Assembly: GCA_011523615.1 (NCBI GenBank)
Contig: WTGJ01000027.1
Span: 758,599-822,598, forward strand
Reading direction: 5' to 3'
Length of the DNA: 64,000 nucleotides
From: Chloroflexota bacterium
Lineage (GTDB): Bacteria > Chloroflexota > Anaerolineae > Aggregatilineales > Phototrophicaceae
The position numbers and the translations under genes were made by a program. The notes beneath the pieces were generated by a model. It worked only from the letters and a program-made list of their open reading frames with translations, made no database searches and was not told the DNA's origin. Shown here one piece after another: positions 49,959 to 58,195 of the stretch. Position 1 is the stretch's first letter. Each line of letters opens with the position of its first letter.

Positions 49959-51524
49959 TCAGGGGCAATCCACCATGGTCAAGTCCTGGAACAACACGGT
50001 GATTGGGTAGTAGGGCGAAAAGACGAAGCCACCAATGCAGGCATTGAAGGCGATGGTCCCCGCTTCGGTGTACATCCAGGCACCCACGGCTTCATCCACC
50101 AGGATTTCTTGCACTTCGCCATACATTTCCACTCGGCGATCCCAGTCCGCTTCCGCACGAGCCGCATCCAAGAGCTCATCCACACGATCATTGGCGTAGA
50201 AGTTGCAGGAATTGAAGCTGCCCCAGTTGGCGGAATGGTATTGGTTGTAGTAATGAGCGTCGGGGTCACCATAGGAGGGCAAGGTGTAGATATTGATGAT
50301 GTCCGGCCCGGTCTCCACATTGCCACAGCTCGCGACCATATCCGGCCAGAGCATCGGCACCATGTTCATCGTCACGCCGATTTCGGCCAGGTTGGATTGC
50401 AGCAACAGCCCGGGCACTTCCTCCATGGCGAAATCCGTCACGTAGACATAATCCAACTCGAGCGTCCCCGCTTCCCATTCATCGGCATAGGCCGAAGCAG
50501 CCAGGTACTCGCGCGCTTTATCCAGATCAAAGGTGGGAATATCCAATCCCTCTTTGAAGCCGGGGAAGTTGGCGGGTTGCGGCCCGGGCAGAATCACGAT
50601 GTCGTTATCCAACACTTCTGGCAGGATTTCGTAATTCATGGCATGTGCGACCGCCCGCCGTACGTTCACATCCGCCGATGGCCCTTGCTGGTTGTTGAAT
50701 TTGAGGGTATTGGTGAAGAAACCGGGATTGACCTCGACAAAGTGATCAGGCGATTCGTTCAGCCGATCGATGTCGCTGAAGTCAATCGTATCCGCCACAT
50801 GGGTTTCGCCGGCCAACAGCGAATTCACCTGCGTCGATCCTTCACGTTGGATGATCCAGATGAAGCCATCGATGCCATTTTCTGGCCAGCCACCCCAGTA
50901 ATCCGGCACGGCGTGGAATTCATACAGGTTGCCGATCTCCCAACGTCCCTGGGCGAAGGGGCCCGAACCAGCGGACGTGGTCCTCAAGTAGGTTGCACCA
51001 AAATCATCCCCCCGGTTGGCCTCCACCGTAGCCGGGTTGACGATGAACATCTGCGTCAAAGTTTGCGTGAAAGGAGCGAAGGGACGACTCAGGGTAAAGC
51101 GAACACTGTATTCACCCGTCGCTTCCACGTTCTCCACAATCCCTGCCCAGCGGTAGGTGGGTGGCCCACCGATTTCCAGGGTGCGGTTGAACGAATAAAC
51201 CACCGCATCGGCATTGACTGGGCTGCCATCATCATTGAACGTCGCATTCTGCACCAGTTCCATATCCCAGACGCTGGCGTCTTCATTGCCCTGGAAGCTG
51301 GTAACCAGATGCGGCACGATATCGTTGCCTCGCGCAATGAAGAGCGCGTCGTAGAGCGAGCGCAAGGCCGCATTGATGGAATAATTCTCGCCCGTCGCCG
51401 GGTCAATGTCGTGGATGTCCTGGTTGCCGCCATAAAGCAAGATGTTATCCTGCGCCACAACCGAACTGAAACTCAGCACGGCTAGCGCAGCGACACCGAC
51501 CATACAAAAGACTAACTTTTTCAT
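49959..51524 (-). CDS. ABC transporter substrate-binding protein, family 5 (Opp/Dpp/Nik)
   Basis: This 521-residue exported binding protein delivers the ligand to OppBCDF. The signal peptide is MKKLVFCMVGVAALAVLSFS with cleavage after ...VVAQ; no lipobox Cys is evident. SBP family 5 features are LLYGGNQDIHDIDPATGENY, RSLYDALFIARGNDIVPHLV, VWDMELVQNATFNDDGSPVN, and VRRAVAHAMNYEILPEVL. The N-terminus shows the classic 'drug-like' start of family 5. It is the first gene of the nine-gene operon. The ligand might be a peptide, but linkage with HyuA-like and DUF917 genes points to a small cyclic compound. Confidence 0.93.
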   Translation of the reverse strand: MKKLVFCMVGVAALAVLSFSSVVAQDNILLYGGNQDIHDIDPATGENYSINAALRSLYDALFIARGNDIVPHLVTSFQGNEDASVWDMELVQNATFNDDGSPVNADAVVYSFNRTLEIGGPPTYRWAGIVENVEATGEYSVRFTLSRPFAPFTQTLTQMFIVNPATVEANRGDDFGATYLRTTSAGSGPFAQGRWEIGNLYEFHAVPDYWGGWPENGIDGFIWIIQREGSTQVNSLLAGETHVADTIDFSDIDRLNESPDHFVEVNPGFFTNTLKFNNQQGPSADVNVRRAVAHAMNYEILPEVLDNDIVILPGPQPANFPGFKEGLDIPTFDLDKAREYLAASAYADEWEAGTLELDYVYVTDFAMEEVPGLLLQSNLAEIGVTMNMVPMLWPDMVASCGNVETGPDIINIYTLPSYGDPDAHYYNQYHSANWGSFNSCNFYANDRVDELLDAARAEADWDRRVEMYGEVQEILVDEAVGAWMYTEAGTIAFNACIGGFVFSPYYPITVLFQDLTMVDCP

Positions 51525-51616
51525 TGGATTCCTCTTCCTGTTTCAGACAGACTCTGCCAATATACTCATTCCGCCACCATTAATCAAACCAGTGAATCTT
51601 TGAATTGGGATTGCCC

Positions 51617-52609
51617 ATGAAGCTATTGCTCGTTGGTTTCGGCAATGTAGGGAGAGCCTTGGTGGAGCTCCTGGCACAGAATCGCCGCGGCCTGCAAATC
51701 GTCGGCCTCTTCACGCGAACCCGCGGTTCTTTGTATTGCGAGCAGGGCCTGGATAGCGAAGCGCTGTCGGCTCTTCAACCCGGCGAACCGCTCTCGAATC
51801 ATCCTCGCCTCTCCGCATTCGCAACGGGACGCTCCGTCGCCGAAATCCTGGCGGAGGCTTCGGTGGAGGTCCTGGTGGATGCCTCGCCGACCATCCTGCC
51901 GGATGCCGGGCCCGCCCTGGGTTGGTGCCGCCAGGCTCTCGAGCGGGGGATCCACGTGGTCCTGGCCAACAAAGCGCCGCTCATTGCCGATGCCGCCTCG
52001 CTGCACGCGAGCGCCGCAAAGAGTGGTGCGCGCTTGCTCTTTGAAGCGACCGTCATGGCCGGCACGCCGGTGATTCAGCTGGCACGGCACGGTTTGCGCG
52101 CGGAGCAAGTCAGCGAAGTGCAGGGCATCCTCAACGGCACCAGCAACTACATCCTCAGCCGCATGGATGAAGGGCGCCGTTTTGAGGATGCCCTCGCGGA
52201 AGCGCAGGAACTGGGATATGCCGAAACCGATCCTTCCGCCGATATCGACGGCTGGGATATCGCAGTGAAGCTCGTGATTCTGTCGCAAGTCTTGTTCGAT
52301 CGGCCGATCGCCTTGTATCAAGTCGCCCGCCAAAGCCTGCGTGAACTCAGCTCAGCGGATATCCAGAACGCGCACGCCCAGCAGCGCAGGTGGAAATATG
52401 TCGGCAGCCTCGATGAATCGGGCGCACGCGTCGCTCCGATGGCCCTGCCGCAAACGCATCCTTTATCGCAGGTGGCGGGAGCCCAAAACGCCATCACTCT
52501 GCAGGGCAAAACCTTGGGCAGCGTCACGTTGCAGGGGCCGGGGGCCGGCGGCAAAGAGACGGCCCTGGGCATTTTGAATGATCTGCTCGAGTTGCAAGGC
52601 ATGGCCTGA
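51617..52609 (+). CDS. hom: Homoserine dehydrogenase
   Basis: This 330-residue oxidoreductase makes homoserine from aspartate semialdehyde for threonine and methionine synthesis. The cofactor motif is LLLVGFGNVGRALVELLAQN. The catalytic domain holds VVLANKAPLIADAASL, FEATVMAGTPVIQLA, the family signature GILNGTSNYILSRMDEG and GYAETDPSADIDGWDIAVKL. The length lacks the C-terminal ACT domain (usual length 430), so allosteric threonine control of the long form is not expected. ATG 51617 is chosen over TTG 51605. The next gene is 71 bases downstream. Confidence 0.93.
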   Translation: MKLLLVGFGNVGRALVELLAQNRRGLQIVGLFTRTRGSLYCEQGLDSEALSALQPGEPLSNHPRLSAFATGRSVAEILAEASVEVLVDASPTILPDAGPALGWCRQALERGIHVVLANKAPLIADAASLHASAAKSGARLLFEATVMAGTPVIQLARHGLRAEQVSEVQGILNGTSNYILSRMDEGRRFEDALAEAQELGYAETDPSADIDGWDIAVKLVILSQVLFDRPIALYQVARQSLRELSSADIQNAHAQQRRWKYVGSLDESGARVAPMALPQTHPLSQVAGAQNAITLQGKTLGSVTLQGPGAGGKETALGILNDLLELQGMA

Positions 52610-52680
52610 GCCCACTGCCCAAAACCGGCGTTTCGTCTACACTGGGTTGAATATGCAAGGGCGATGAAGGTTCACCCGCC

Positions 52681-53433
52681 ATGACGCGGAATGTCGGCAT
52701 CCTGGGCTATGGGCGATTTGGCGCCTTTTGGGCGCAATTGCACGCGGCAGATTTTGCAATCCACGTTCACAGCCGCAGCCCGCGCCGTGAACAGGTAGAA
52801 CAGGATGGCTTCCGCTGGCATGACACGGAGGCATCGCTTTGTTCCCACGTCGATGTGCTCTTCCTCTGTGTTTCGATCGGCGCCATGGAAGCCACCCTGG
52901 CGCGGATCGTCCCACTGCTGCCAGCCGGTACCGTCGTGATGGATACCTGCTCCGTGAAAGTTTGGCCCACGCGTTGGTTCACAGAACAACTCGCCTCTCG
53001 CCCAGATGTGGAGATCCTCGCTTGCCACCCTTTGTTTGGACCGGATAGCGCGGCGCAAGGGGTGCGGGGTTTGCCGTTGGTGCTTTTTCCTCTGCGCTGC
53101 CAGGACGAAACGTTTGCTTACTGGCATGATCATTTTGTGCGGCTTGGCCTCGCCGTCCACGAAATGGAACCGCACGAACACGATCGCCTCGCCGCCTATT
53201 CACAGGGACTCACCCATTTCATCGGTCGCGTGTTGGATGAGCTGGACCTGAACGAATCACCCATCGACACCGTTGGCTTCCGTCACCTGCTTTCCATCAT
53301 CCGCCAAACTTGTGATGACTCCACGGAGTTGTTTTACGAACTGCAAACTTACAACCCTTACACCGGGGAAATGCGCGAACGTTTGGATGCGGCGTTCAAA
53401 AAAATATCAGAACAGTTAAATCGCCAGGAGTGA
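52681..53433 (+). CDS. tyrA: Prephenate/arogenate dehydrogenase (TyrA family)
   Basis: This 250-residue enzyme oxidatively decarboxylates prephenate or arogenate in tyrosine synthesis. The N-terminal NAD(P) domain begins NVGILGYGRFGAFWAQLHA, with VDVLFLCVSIGAMEATLARI and VVMDTCSVKVWPTRWF. The HPLFGPDSA sequence is a strong TyrA feature, followed by the helical domain with HDRLAAYSQGLTHFIGR. It is short because no ACT or chorismate mutase domain is attached. Cofactor and substrate preference cannot be told. Its last 18 bases overlap the convergent SDR gene. Confidence 0.88.
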   Translation: MTRNVGILGYGRFGAFWAQLHAADFAIHVHSRSPRREQVEQDGFRWHDTEASLCSHVDVLFLCVSIGAMEATLARIVPLLPAGTVVMDTCSVKVWPTRWFTEQLASRPDVEILACHPLFGPDSAAQGVRGLPLVLFPLRCQDETFAYWHDHFVRLGLAVHEMEPHEHDRLAAYSQGLTHFIGRVLDELDLNESPIDTVGFRHLLSIIRQTCDDSTELFYELQTYNPYTGEMRERLDAAFKKISEQLNRQE

Positions 53434-54033
53434 AGCGCGGCAAGAAGCCAAAATGCGTGCCGCCATTTCTTCCTGGGTTTCCTGCGGATCAGCCGTGATG
53501 GACAGGACATGTACGCCATGTTCGTGCAATCTTTCATGCGCGTGTTGGGAGAAGGCCGCGATGGCCGCGCGCGTGGCGGACGTGGCCGGATTTCCGGCGA
53601 GGATGGGCGAGCCAATGGCATGGACGATCACCCCACCCTCCTCTTCTGCCATGACACGGGCCATCAACTGCGTCGCGAAGAACGCTCCCGTCAGGTTGAC
53701 ATCCACCATGCGCCGCCATTCCCATTCATCCAACGACAGTATGTCTCTATTGGGGGCGAGTTCCGTGCAATTGACGAGCAGCGATATCCGCTCCAACTGA
53801 TCCCTGGCCCGTTCGATGAGGGCCGAAACCTGAAACCGATTCGAAATATCCGCGCACCAGGCTTCGGCTCGCCCACCCTGGCGCCGGATCAGCTCGACGA
53901 CTTGATCCGACCGATCTGGGTTTGCATCCACGGCAAAGAGCGAGACACCCAGCGAGGCGAGGCGTTGGGCCAAGTGCGAGCCGCTTGCTGCTCCGGCCCC
54001 CAGGACAATTGCGGATCGGTTCTCCCACGGCAT
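53416..54033 (-). CDS. SDR-fold protein without the catalytic Tyr-x3-Lys
   Basis: This 205-residue Rossmann protein belongs to the short-chain dehydrogenase family by AIVLGAGAASGSHLAQRLAS (the expected TGxxxGxG motif is GAGAASGS), LLVNCTELAPNRD (in place of NNAG) and WRRMVDVNLTGAFFATQLM. The active site region reads SPILAGNPATSATRAAIAAF: the usual Tyr is Thr and the Lys is Arg, so normal SDR catalysis should be lost. It may be a regulator or binding protein. It is about 40 residues shorter than usual. It overlaps tyrA by 18 bases. Confidence 0.75.
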   Translation of the reverse strand: MPWENRSAIVLGAGAASGSHLAQRLASLGVSLFAVDANPDRSDQVVELIRRQGGRAEAWCADISNRFQVSALIERARDQLERISLLVNCTELAPNRDILSLDEWEWRRMVDVNLTGAFFATQLMARVMAEEEGGVIVHAIGSPILAGNPATSATRAAIAAFSQHAHERLHEHGVHVLSITADPQETQEEMAARILASCRASLLAI

Positions 54034-54169
54034 TTGGATCCTCTGAGAATTCTAAAATCTACCAATTTTGCAACATAACAATCATGCAATTCTCCATGAT
54101 ATGCAATGCGTGCTCACCGTTGCTTCATATGCTAAGTACTGGATGCCCACAAAGTAGTCGAGAAGCACC

Positions 54170-54580
54170 ATGCAACGAGAAACCCTTTGGCACCATGTTC
54201 GTGAAGTATGGCAAGCCAGCTCTATACTCTTGCAGAAGGAAGGCGAAAAACTCAACTCTCAACAACATGATTCGGTGCTGTCCATCTTTCTCGGCATCAC
54301 TCGTTTGCGCAAGGCTTTGATGGAAGCGGACCAAATCCATCAACAAAACGAAGCTCCCCTCAATGGCGAGGCGCCGGATTGGAATCATCTCATGTTGAGT
54401 CCATTGACTTCGGTTCGTGGTTATTCGAAATTGCTCTTGGATGGCGCATTTGGCCAATTATCCAGCAAACAGGCCCTTTTGGTTTCCACCATCCATCGCC
54501 ATTCCCAACCCATCAGTGATTTGATTGATGAACTATATCTGGGGGCCCATGAAGCGAGCAAACAATTCGCTCTCCGCTAG
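54170..54580 (+). CDS. Stand-alone histidine-kinase dimerisation (HisKA-like) protein
   Basis: This 136-residue protein has a helical N-terminus (about 1-60). It then has NHLMLSPLTSVRGYSKLLLD, which lines up with the HisKA H-box SHELRTPLTSxRGY, His included. GAFGQLSSKQALLVSTIHRH and SQPISDLIDELYLGA complete the two-helix dimerisation domain. There is no ATPase domain. It cannot autophosphorylate by itself; it could be a phosphotransfer partner or a dominant dimerising regulator. It lies between an SDR gene and a decarboxylase gene. A GAGAAG site precedes the ATG. Confidence 0.7.
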   Translation: MQRETLWHHVREVWQASSILLQKEGEKLNSQQHDSVLSIFLGITRLRKALMEADQIHQQNEAPLNGEAPDWNHLMLSPLTSVRGYSKLLLDGAFGQLSSKQALLVSTIHRHSQPISDLIDELYLGAHEASKQFALR

Positions 54581-54649
54581 TTCTCACTGCGTTTCCTTCA
54601 CTGAGCAAGTAGGGAGAACCGTGCGAACCCTGCGTCGCTGCCTGACGGC

Positions 54650-56119
54650 ATGAACGATAATTTGCAAATGCAATCACCACCTTCGCCCGAACCACAGCTC
54701 CATATGAGCGCGGATGAGTTTCGCCAACATGGCTATGCCTTGATCGATTGGATCGCCGAGTATCTGGACCACAGCGAACGCTACCCGGTGCAAGCGCAGG
54801 TCCAGCCGGGTGAAATTGCCGCTCGCCTCCCTGACGCCGGTCCGGAATGGGGCGAAGATTTCGCCAACATCATCGCCGATTTCGAAAGCGACATCCTGCC
54901 GGGAATCACCCATTGGCACAGTCCCAATTTCTTCAATTATTTCGCCATCAGCGCGACCGGCCCCTCCATTCTGGGTGAGCTATTGACGGCGGCGCTCAAC
55001 GTGAACGGCATGCTCTGGTTGACCTCGCCAGCCGCCACGGAGCTGGAAGGAAGGGTTACCGATTGGTTGCGGCGCTGGCTCCAGCTGCCGGATTCTTTCC
55101 AGGGGATCATCACGGATACCGCTTCCATTTCCTCGCTTCTGGCGATGGCCGCCGCCCGCGAAGCGCTGGATCGCAACATTCGCAGCGAGGGGGTGAGCGG
55201 TCGTGATTTGCCACGATTGTGCGCTTATACCTCGGAACAGGCACACAGTTCCATCACCAAAGCGGGTTTGGCGTTGGGCATCGGGCAAGAAAACATCCGC
55301 TTGATCGAAGTGGATGCGGATTATCGCCTGCGGACCGACGCGTTGACCCATGCGGTACAGGCGGATAGCGAAGCGGGCCATCTGCCCTTTTTCGTGGCCG
55401 CTACCATCGGCACGACCAGTACCACGAGTGTGGACCCCATCCCGCAAATGGCGCAGCTCTGCAAACGTCATCAGCTTTGGCTGCATGTGGATGCAGCCTA
55501 TGCCGGTGTCGTCGCCCTGTTGGACGAACATGCGGATTTGTTGCAGGGCTGTGAGCAGGCAGATTCCATCGTCACCAACCCACACAAATGGTTGTTCACC
55601 AATGTGGATTGCAGCGTGTTCTGGTTGAAACGACCCAATTTACTCAAGCGAGCTTTCTCAGTTGTGCCGCAGTATCTCCAATCGGCTGGGGAGATTAACA
55701 ACTACATGGACTGGGGCGTCCAACTGGGGCGCCGCTTCCGCGCGCTGAAGCTGTGGTTCGTGCTGCGATATTACGGTCGCCGTGGCCTGGCCCACCACAT
55801 CCGCGAGCACATCCGCCTGGCTCGGTTGCTCGCCGATTGGATCGACGGCGCTCCTCACTTTGAGCGATTGGCCCCGGTCCCCTTCAGTACGGTCTGCTTT
55901 CGCTACGCTCCGCCCCACACCGACGAAAGCGAAAAGGACGATTTGAATCGGAAGATGCACTCATTGATCAACGAGAGCGGTGCCGCTTTCATCTCGCAAA
56001 CCGTCTTGAATAAGCAATTCTCTCTGCGCGTCGCCATTGGCAACATCCAGACGCAAGAAAAGCACATTCGGGCGCTGTGGCAGTTGCTCCAGGATACCGC
56101 AGCGCAAGTCATATCATAA
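54650..56119 (+). CDS. PLP-dependent group II (aromatic-L-amino-acid type) decarboxylase
   Basis: This 489-residue enzyme removes CO2 from an amino acid with pyridoxal phosphate. The family features are DFESDILPGITHWHSPNFFN, then ISATGPSILGELLTAALNVN, ITDTASISSLLAMAAAREAL, LWLHVDAAYAG and SIVTNPHKWLFTNVDCSVFW, with the PLP-binding Lys in HKW. The Tyr/His environment (THWHSPNFF) is like DOPA/tryptophan decarboxylases. The exact amino acid is uncertain. Alternative ATG starts exist at 54668 and 54704. It converges on rplL with 49 bases between. Confidence 0.9.
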   Translation: MNDNLQMQSPPSPEPQLHMSADEFRQHGYALIDWIAEYLDHSERYPVQAQVQPGEIAARLPDAGPEWGEDFANIIADFESDILPGITHWHSPNFFNYFAISATGPSILGELLTAALNVNGMLWLTSPAATELEGRVTDWLRRWLQLPDSFQGIITDTASISSLLAMAAAREALDRNIRSEGVSGRDLPRLCAYTSEQAHSSITKAGLALGIGQENIRLIEVDADYRLRTDALTHAVQADSEAGHLPFFVAATIGTTSTTSVDPIPQMAQLCKRHQLWLHVDAAYAGVVALLDEHADLLQGCEQADSIVTNPHKWLFTNVDCSVFWLKRPNLLKRAFSVVPQYLQSAGEINNYMDWGVQLGRRFRALKLWFVLRYYGRRGLAHHIREHIRLARLLADWIDGAPHFERLAPVPFSTVCFRYAPPHTDESEKDDLNRKMHSLINESGAAFISQTVLNKQFSLRVAIGNIQTQEKHIRALWQLLQDTAAQVIS

Positions 56120-56168
56120 GTCATAAAACCCCGCCGCTAAAGACAAGTGTTGTCGTCTCAGACTTCCG

Positions 56169-56546
56169 TCACTTGATTTCGACTTTGGCGCCTTCTTCTT
56201 CCAGCTTTCCTTTGGCTTCTTCCGCCGCTTCTTTACCGACGGCTTCCAACAAAGTAGTGGGCGCCCCTTCCACCGCCTCTTTCGCCTCTCTCAGGCCCAG
56301 ATTGGTCAGGGCGCGCACCACTTTGATGACGTTGATCTTCTTGGGGCCAATTTCGGAAAGCACCAGGTCAAATTCGGTCTGCTCTTCTTCGGGCTCGGCG
56401 GCAGCAACGGCGGCCGTGGGCATCATCATGGCGCCGCCAGTCGCTGCCGTAACTCCCCATTTCTCTTCGAGGGCTGTTTTCAACTCCGCCGCTTCCAACA
56501 AAGTCAGCTCACTCAATTCATTGACGAGTTTCTCGATATCTGCCAC
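56169..56546 (-). CDS. rplL: 50S ribosomal protein L7/L12
   Basis: This 125-residue stalk protein recruits translation factors. The dimerising N-terminus ([20 protein letters not shown]) and hinge ([17 protein letters not shown]) lead to the factor-binding C-terminal domain ([33 protein letters not shown]). The frame is open to 56579, but GTG 56546 is the true start: AGGAGG sits eight bases before it and it gives the standard MADIEKL N-terminus and length. It follows rplJ by 33 bases. rpoB does not follow it. Confidence 0.95.
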   Translation of the reverse strand: MADIEKLVNELSELTLLEAAELKTALEEKWGVTAATGGAMMMPTAAVAAAEPEEEQTEFDLVLSEIGPKKINVIKVVRALTNLGLREAKEAVEGAPTTLLEAVGKEAAEEAKGKLEEEGAKVEIK

Positions 56547-56579
56547 TTCTTTAACCTCCTGAACTGTAATTACAGCCAC

Positions 56580-57116
56580 TCAGGCTGCGTCTTTCTCTGC
56601 CAAATAGGCGGCCAACACATTGACCACTGAGCTGGTAGCCGCGTTTAACACGTTGACCAAATTCTGCGAAGGTGCAACCAGTAGCCCCATCAACTGGGAG
56701 CGCATTTCATCCTGAGTGGGCAGAGCAGAAATCGCCTTAACGCGCTGGGCATCCAACTGCTCTCCCAGGAGAACGCCGCCTTTGATGACCAGGGCATCTT
56801 CTGCTTCCAATTCATCCGTGAATTTCAGGATGGTTTTCGCAACCGCCGGGAAATTGGGGCCGGCGAAGGCCACCGCTGTCGGCCCACTGAGCAAGTCCAG
56901 CGGGATCGGCCAGCCTTGCTGATCCAGGGCCAATTTCAACAACGTATTCTTGCACACACTGTAGCGACCTGCGGAATGCCGGATCTCGTTGCGGAGTTTT
57001 TCCGTCTGCGGTACATCCAAACGGCGGTAATCCATCAAGACGATGCCGTCCGCCGCTTGCAACCAATCACTATATTGAGCGACCAGGGCATTCTTTCGCT
57101 CTCGCGTAATTGCCAA
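56580..57116 (-). CDS. rplJ: 50S ribosomal protein L10
   Basis: This 178-residue protein is the base of the ribosomal stalk. It has AITRERKNALVAQYSDWLQA, GIVLMDYRRLDVPQTEKLRN, YSVCKNTLLKLALDQ and LLSGPTAVAFA, then C-terminal helices that bind L7/L12 dimers. The start is TTG 57116, preceded by GGGAGG at five bases; the open frame extends to 57137 but those codons lie over the Shine-Dalgarno. It is expressed from its own promoter and leader. No rplK or rplA precedes it; the upstream gene is sucD. Confidence 0.94.
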   Translation of the reverse strand: MAITRERKNALVAQYSDWLQAADGIVLMDYRRLDVPQTEKLRNEIRHSAGRYSVCKNTLLKLALDQQGWPIPLDLLSGPTAVAFAGPNFPAVAKTILKFTDELEAEDALVIKGGVLLGEQLDAQRVKAISALPTQDEMRSQLMGLLVAPSQNLVNVLNAATSSVVNVLAAYLAEKDAA

Positions 57117-57140
57117 GTGAACCTCCCTTCCCCACAAAGA

Positions 57141-57171
57141 AAAAACGGCGACCGCAAAAGGCAGCCACCGT
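57141..57171 (-). terminator. Attenuator terminator in the rplJ leader
   Basis: On the minus strand, CGGTGGCTGC (57171-57162) pairs with GCGGTCGCCG (57156-57147): 10 bp with three G-U pairs, loop CTTTT, followed by six T (57146-57141). It lies 25 bases before rplJ, so it can decide between termination and read-through. Confidence 0.75.
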
Positions 57172-57272
57172 CACCAGCCAACGGATCTTTGCCTCGGCAG
57201 GCTTTACACGGTAAACGCAACCTGCGGTCTGCGGCTCGGACGAGCTGAGGTTTTCCTCAACCGTCAACGATC
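57172..57272 (-). ncRNA. Ribosomal protein L10 leader RNA
   Basis: The leader before rplJ contains, on the minus strand, CCGCAGACCGCAGG ... AAAGCCTGCCGAGGC (about 57233-57190). This is the L10-binding kink-turn region of the L10 leader family (Rfam L10_leader), which represses rplJL when L10(L12) is in excess. The downstream terminator suggests transcription attenuation. Boundaries are approximate. Confidence 0.75.
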
Positions 57273-57278
57273 ACTGGA

Positions 57279-57306
57279 ATGCTAATGCATCTCTGACAGG
57301 AGTCAA
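57279..57306 (-). promoter_or_regulatory. Promoter of rplJL
   Basis: On the minus strand a -35 TTGACT (57306-57301), a 16-base spacer and a -10 TAGCAT (57284-57279) precede the L10 leader. It overlaps the region just after the sucD stop. Confidence 0.6.
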
Positions 57307-57318
57307 GTGTGGAGTCAT

Positions 57319-58194
57319 TCAGGAAAGGGCAGAGGTTACGAGCGGCCCAATATCCGTTGGGTTACGGGCAATCTTCACCCCGGCCGCTTCCAGGGTTTCC
57401 ATTTTGGCGGCGGCCGTCCCTTTTCCGCCACTGATGATCGCCCCCGCATGTCCCATTTTGACCCCGGGCGGAGCGGTCATCCCAGCAATATAGGCGATCA
57501 CTGGTTTGCGAACGTGCTGGGCGATGAATTCCGCGGCTTCTTCCTCGGCGTTGCCACCGATCTCACCAATGAGCACGATGGCGCGGGTCTCATTATCCTC
57601 CACGAAGGCGGCCAAAGCATCCACAAAGCTGGTCCCCGGAACCGGGTCTCCGCCGATGCCCACACAGGTGCTTTGACCGATGCCGGCTTCGGTCAATTCG
57701 TACAGCGCTTGATACGCCAAGGTCCCCGAGCGGCTGATCACGCCGACGGGGCCGGGTCGGGAAACTTCCGCCGGGGTGAAACCGATGTTGCATTGACCGG
57801 GACTCAAGATTCCCGCGCAGTTGGGGCCGAACATTCGCGTCCCTGGGTGTTCTTTCTTTAAATGCTGGTAAATTTCAGCCTGGTCATGGGCCGGAATGTG
57901 CTCGGTGACGCAAACAATCAAGGGGATACCCGCCTCCGCTGCTTCGTAGATGGCTGCTTTGCAAAATCGAGCGGGGACGATCACAAACGAAGCGTTGGCC
58001 CCGGTCTGCGAAACCACTTCGGCGACGGTGGCATGGATGGGGATGCCATCGACATCCGTTCCCGCCTTGTTGGGGTTCGTGCCCGCAACGACCTTCGTTC
58101 CATAATCACGGTTGCGCAGGCCGTAATAACGGCCTTGTTTCCCCGTCAAACCCTGGATGACCACCTTCGTATTGCGATCCACATAGATCGCCAT
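57319..58194 (-). CDS. sucD: Succinate-CoA ligase (ADP-forming) subunit alpha
   Basis: This 291-residue TCA-cycle subunit carries the phosphohistidine. It has [20 protein letters not shown] (CoA-binding start), [51 protein letters not shown] and the active site [17 protein letters not shown] with the phosphorylated His. It begins one base after sucC stops. The rplJ promoter lies just after its stop. Confidence 0.96.
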   Translation of the reverse strand: MAIYVDRNTKVVIQGLTGKQGRYYGLRNRDYGTKVVAGTNPNKAGTDVDGIPIHATVAEVVSQTGANASFVIVPARFCKAAIYEAAEAGIPLIVCVTEHIPAHDQAEIYQHLKKEHPGTRMFGPNCAGILSPGQCNIGFTPAEVSRPGPVGVISRSGTLAYQALYELTEAGIGQSTCVGIGGDPVPGTSFVDALAAFVEDNETRAIVLIGEIGGNAEEEAAEFIAQHVRKPVIAYIAGMTAPPGVKMGHAGAIISGGKGTAAAKMETLEAAGVKIARNPTDIGPLVTSALS

Positions 58195-58195
58195 T

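Noticed and set aside
50109-51485. 458-codon open frame opposite the Opp binding-protein gene
   Set aside because: Shadow frame: the minus-strand frame has a signal peptide and clear SBP family 5 motifs, while this one has none.
56547-56579. N-terminal extension of rplL to the GTG at 56579
   Set aside because: It covers the AGGAGG Shine-Dalgarno of the GTG at 56546, which gives the standard L7/L12 N-terminus.
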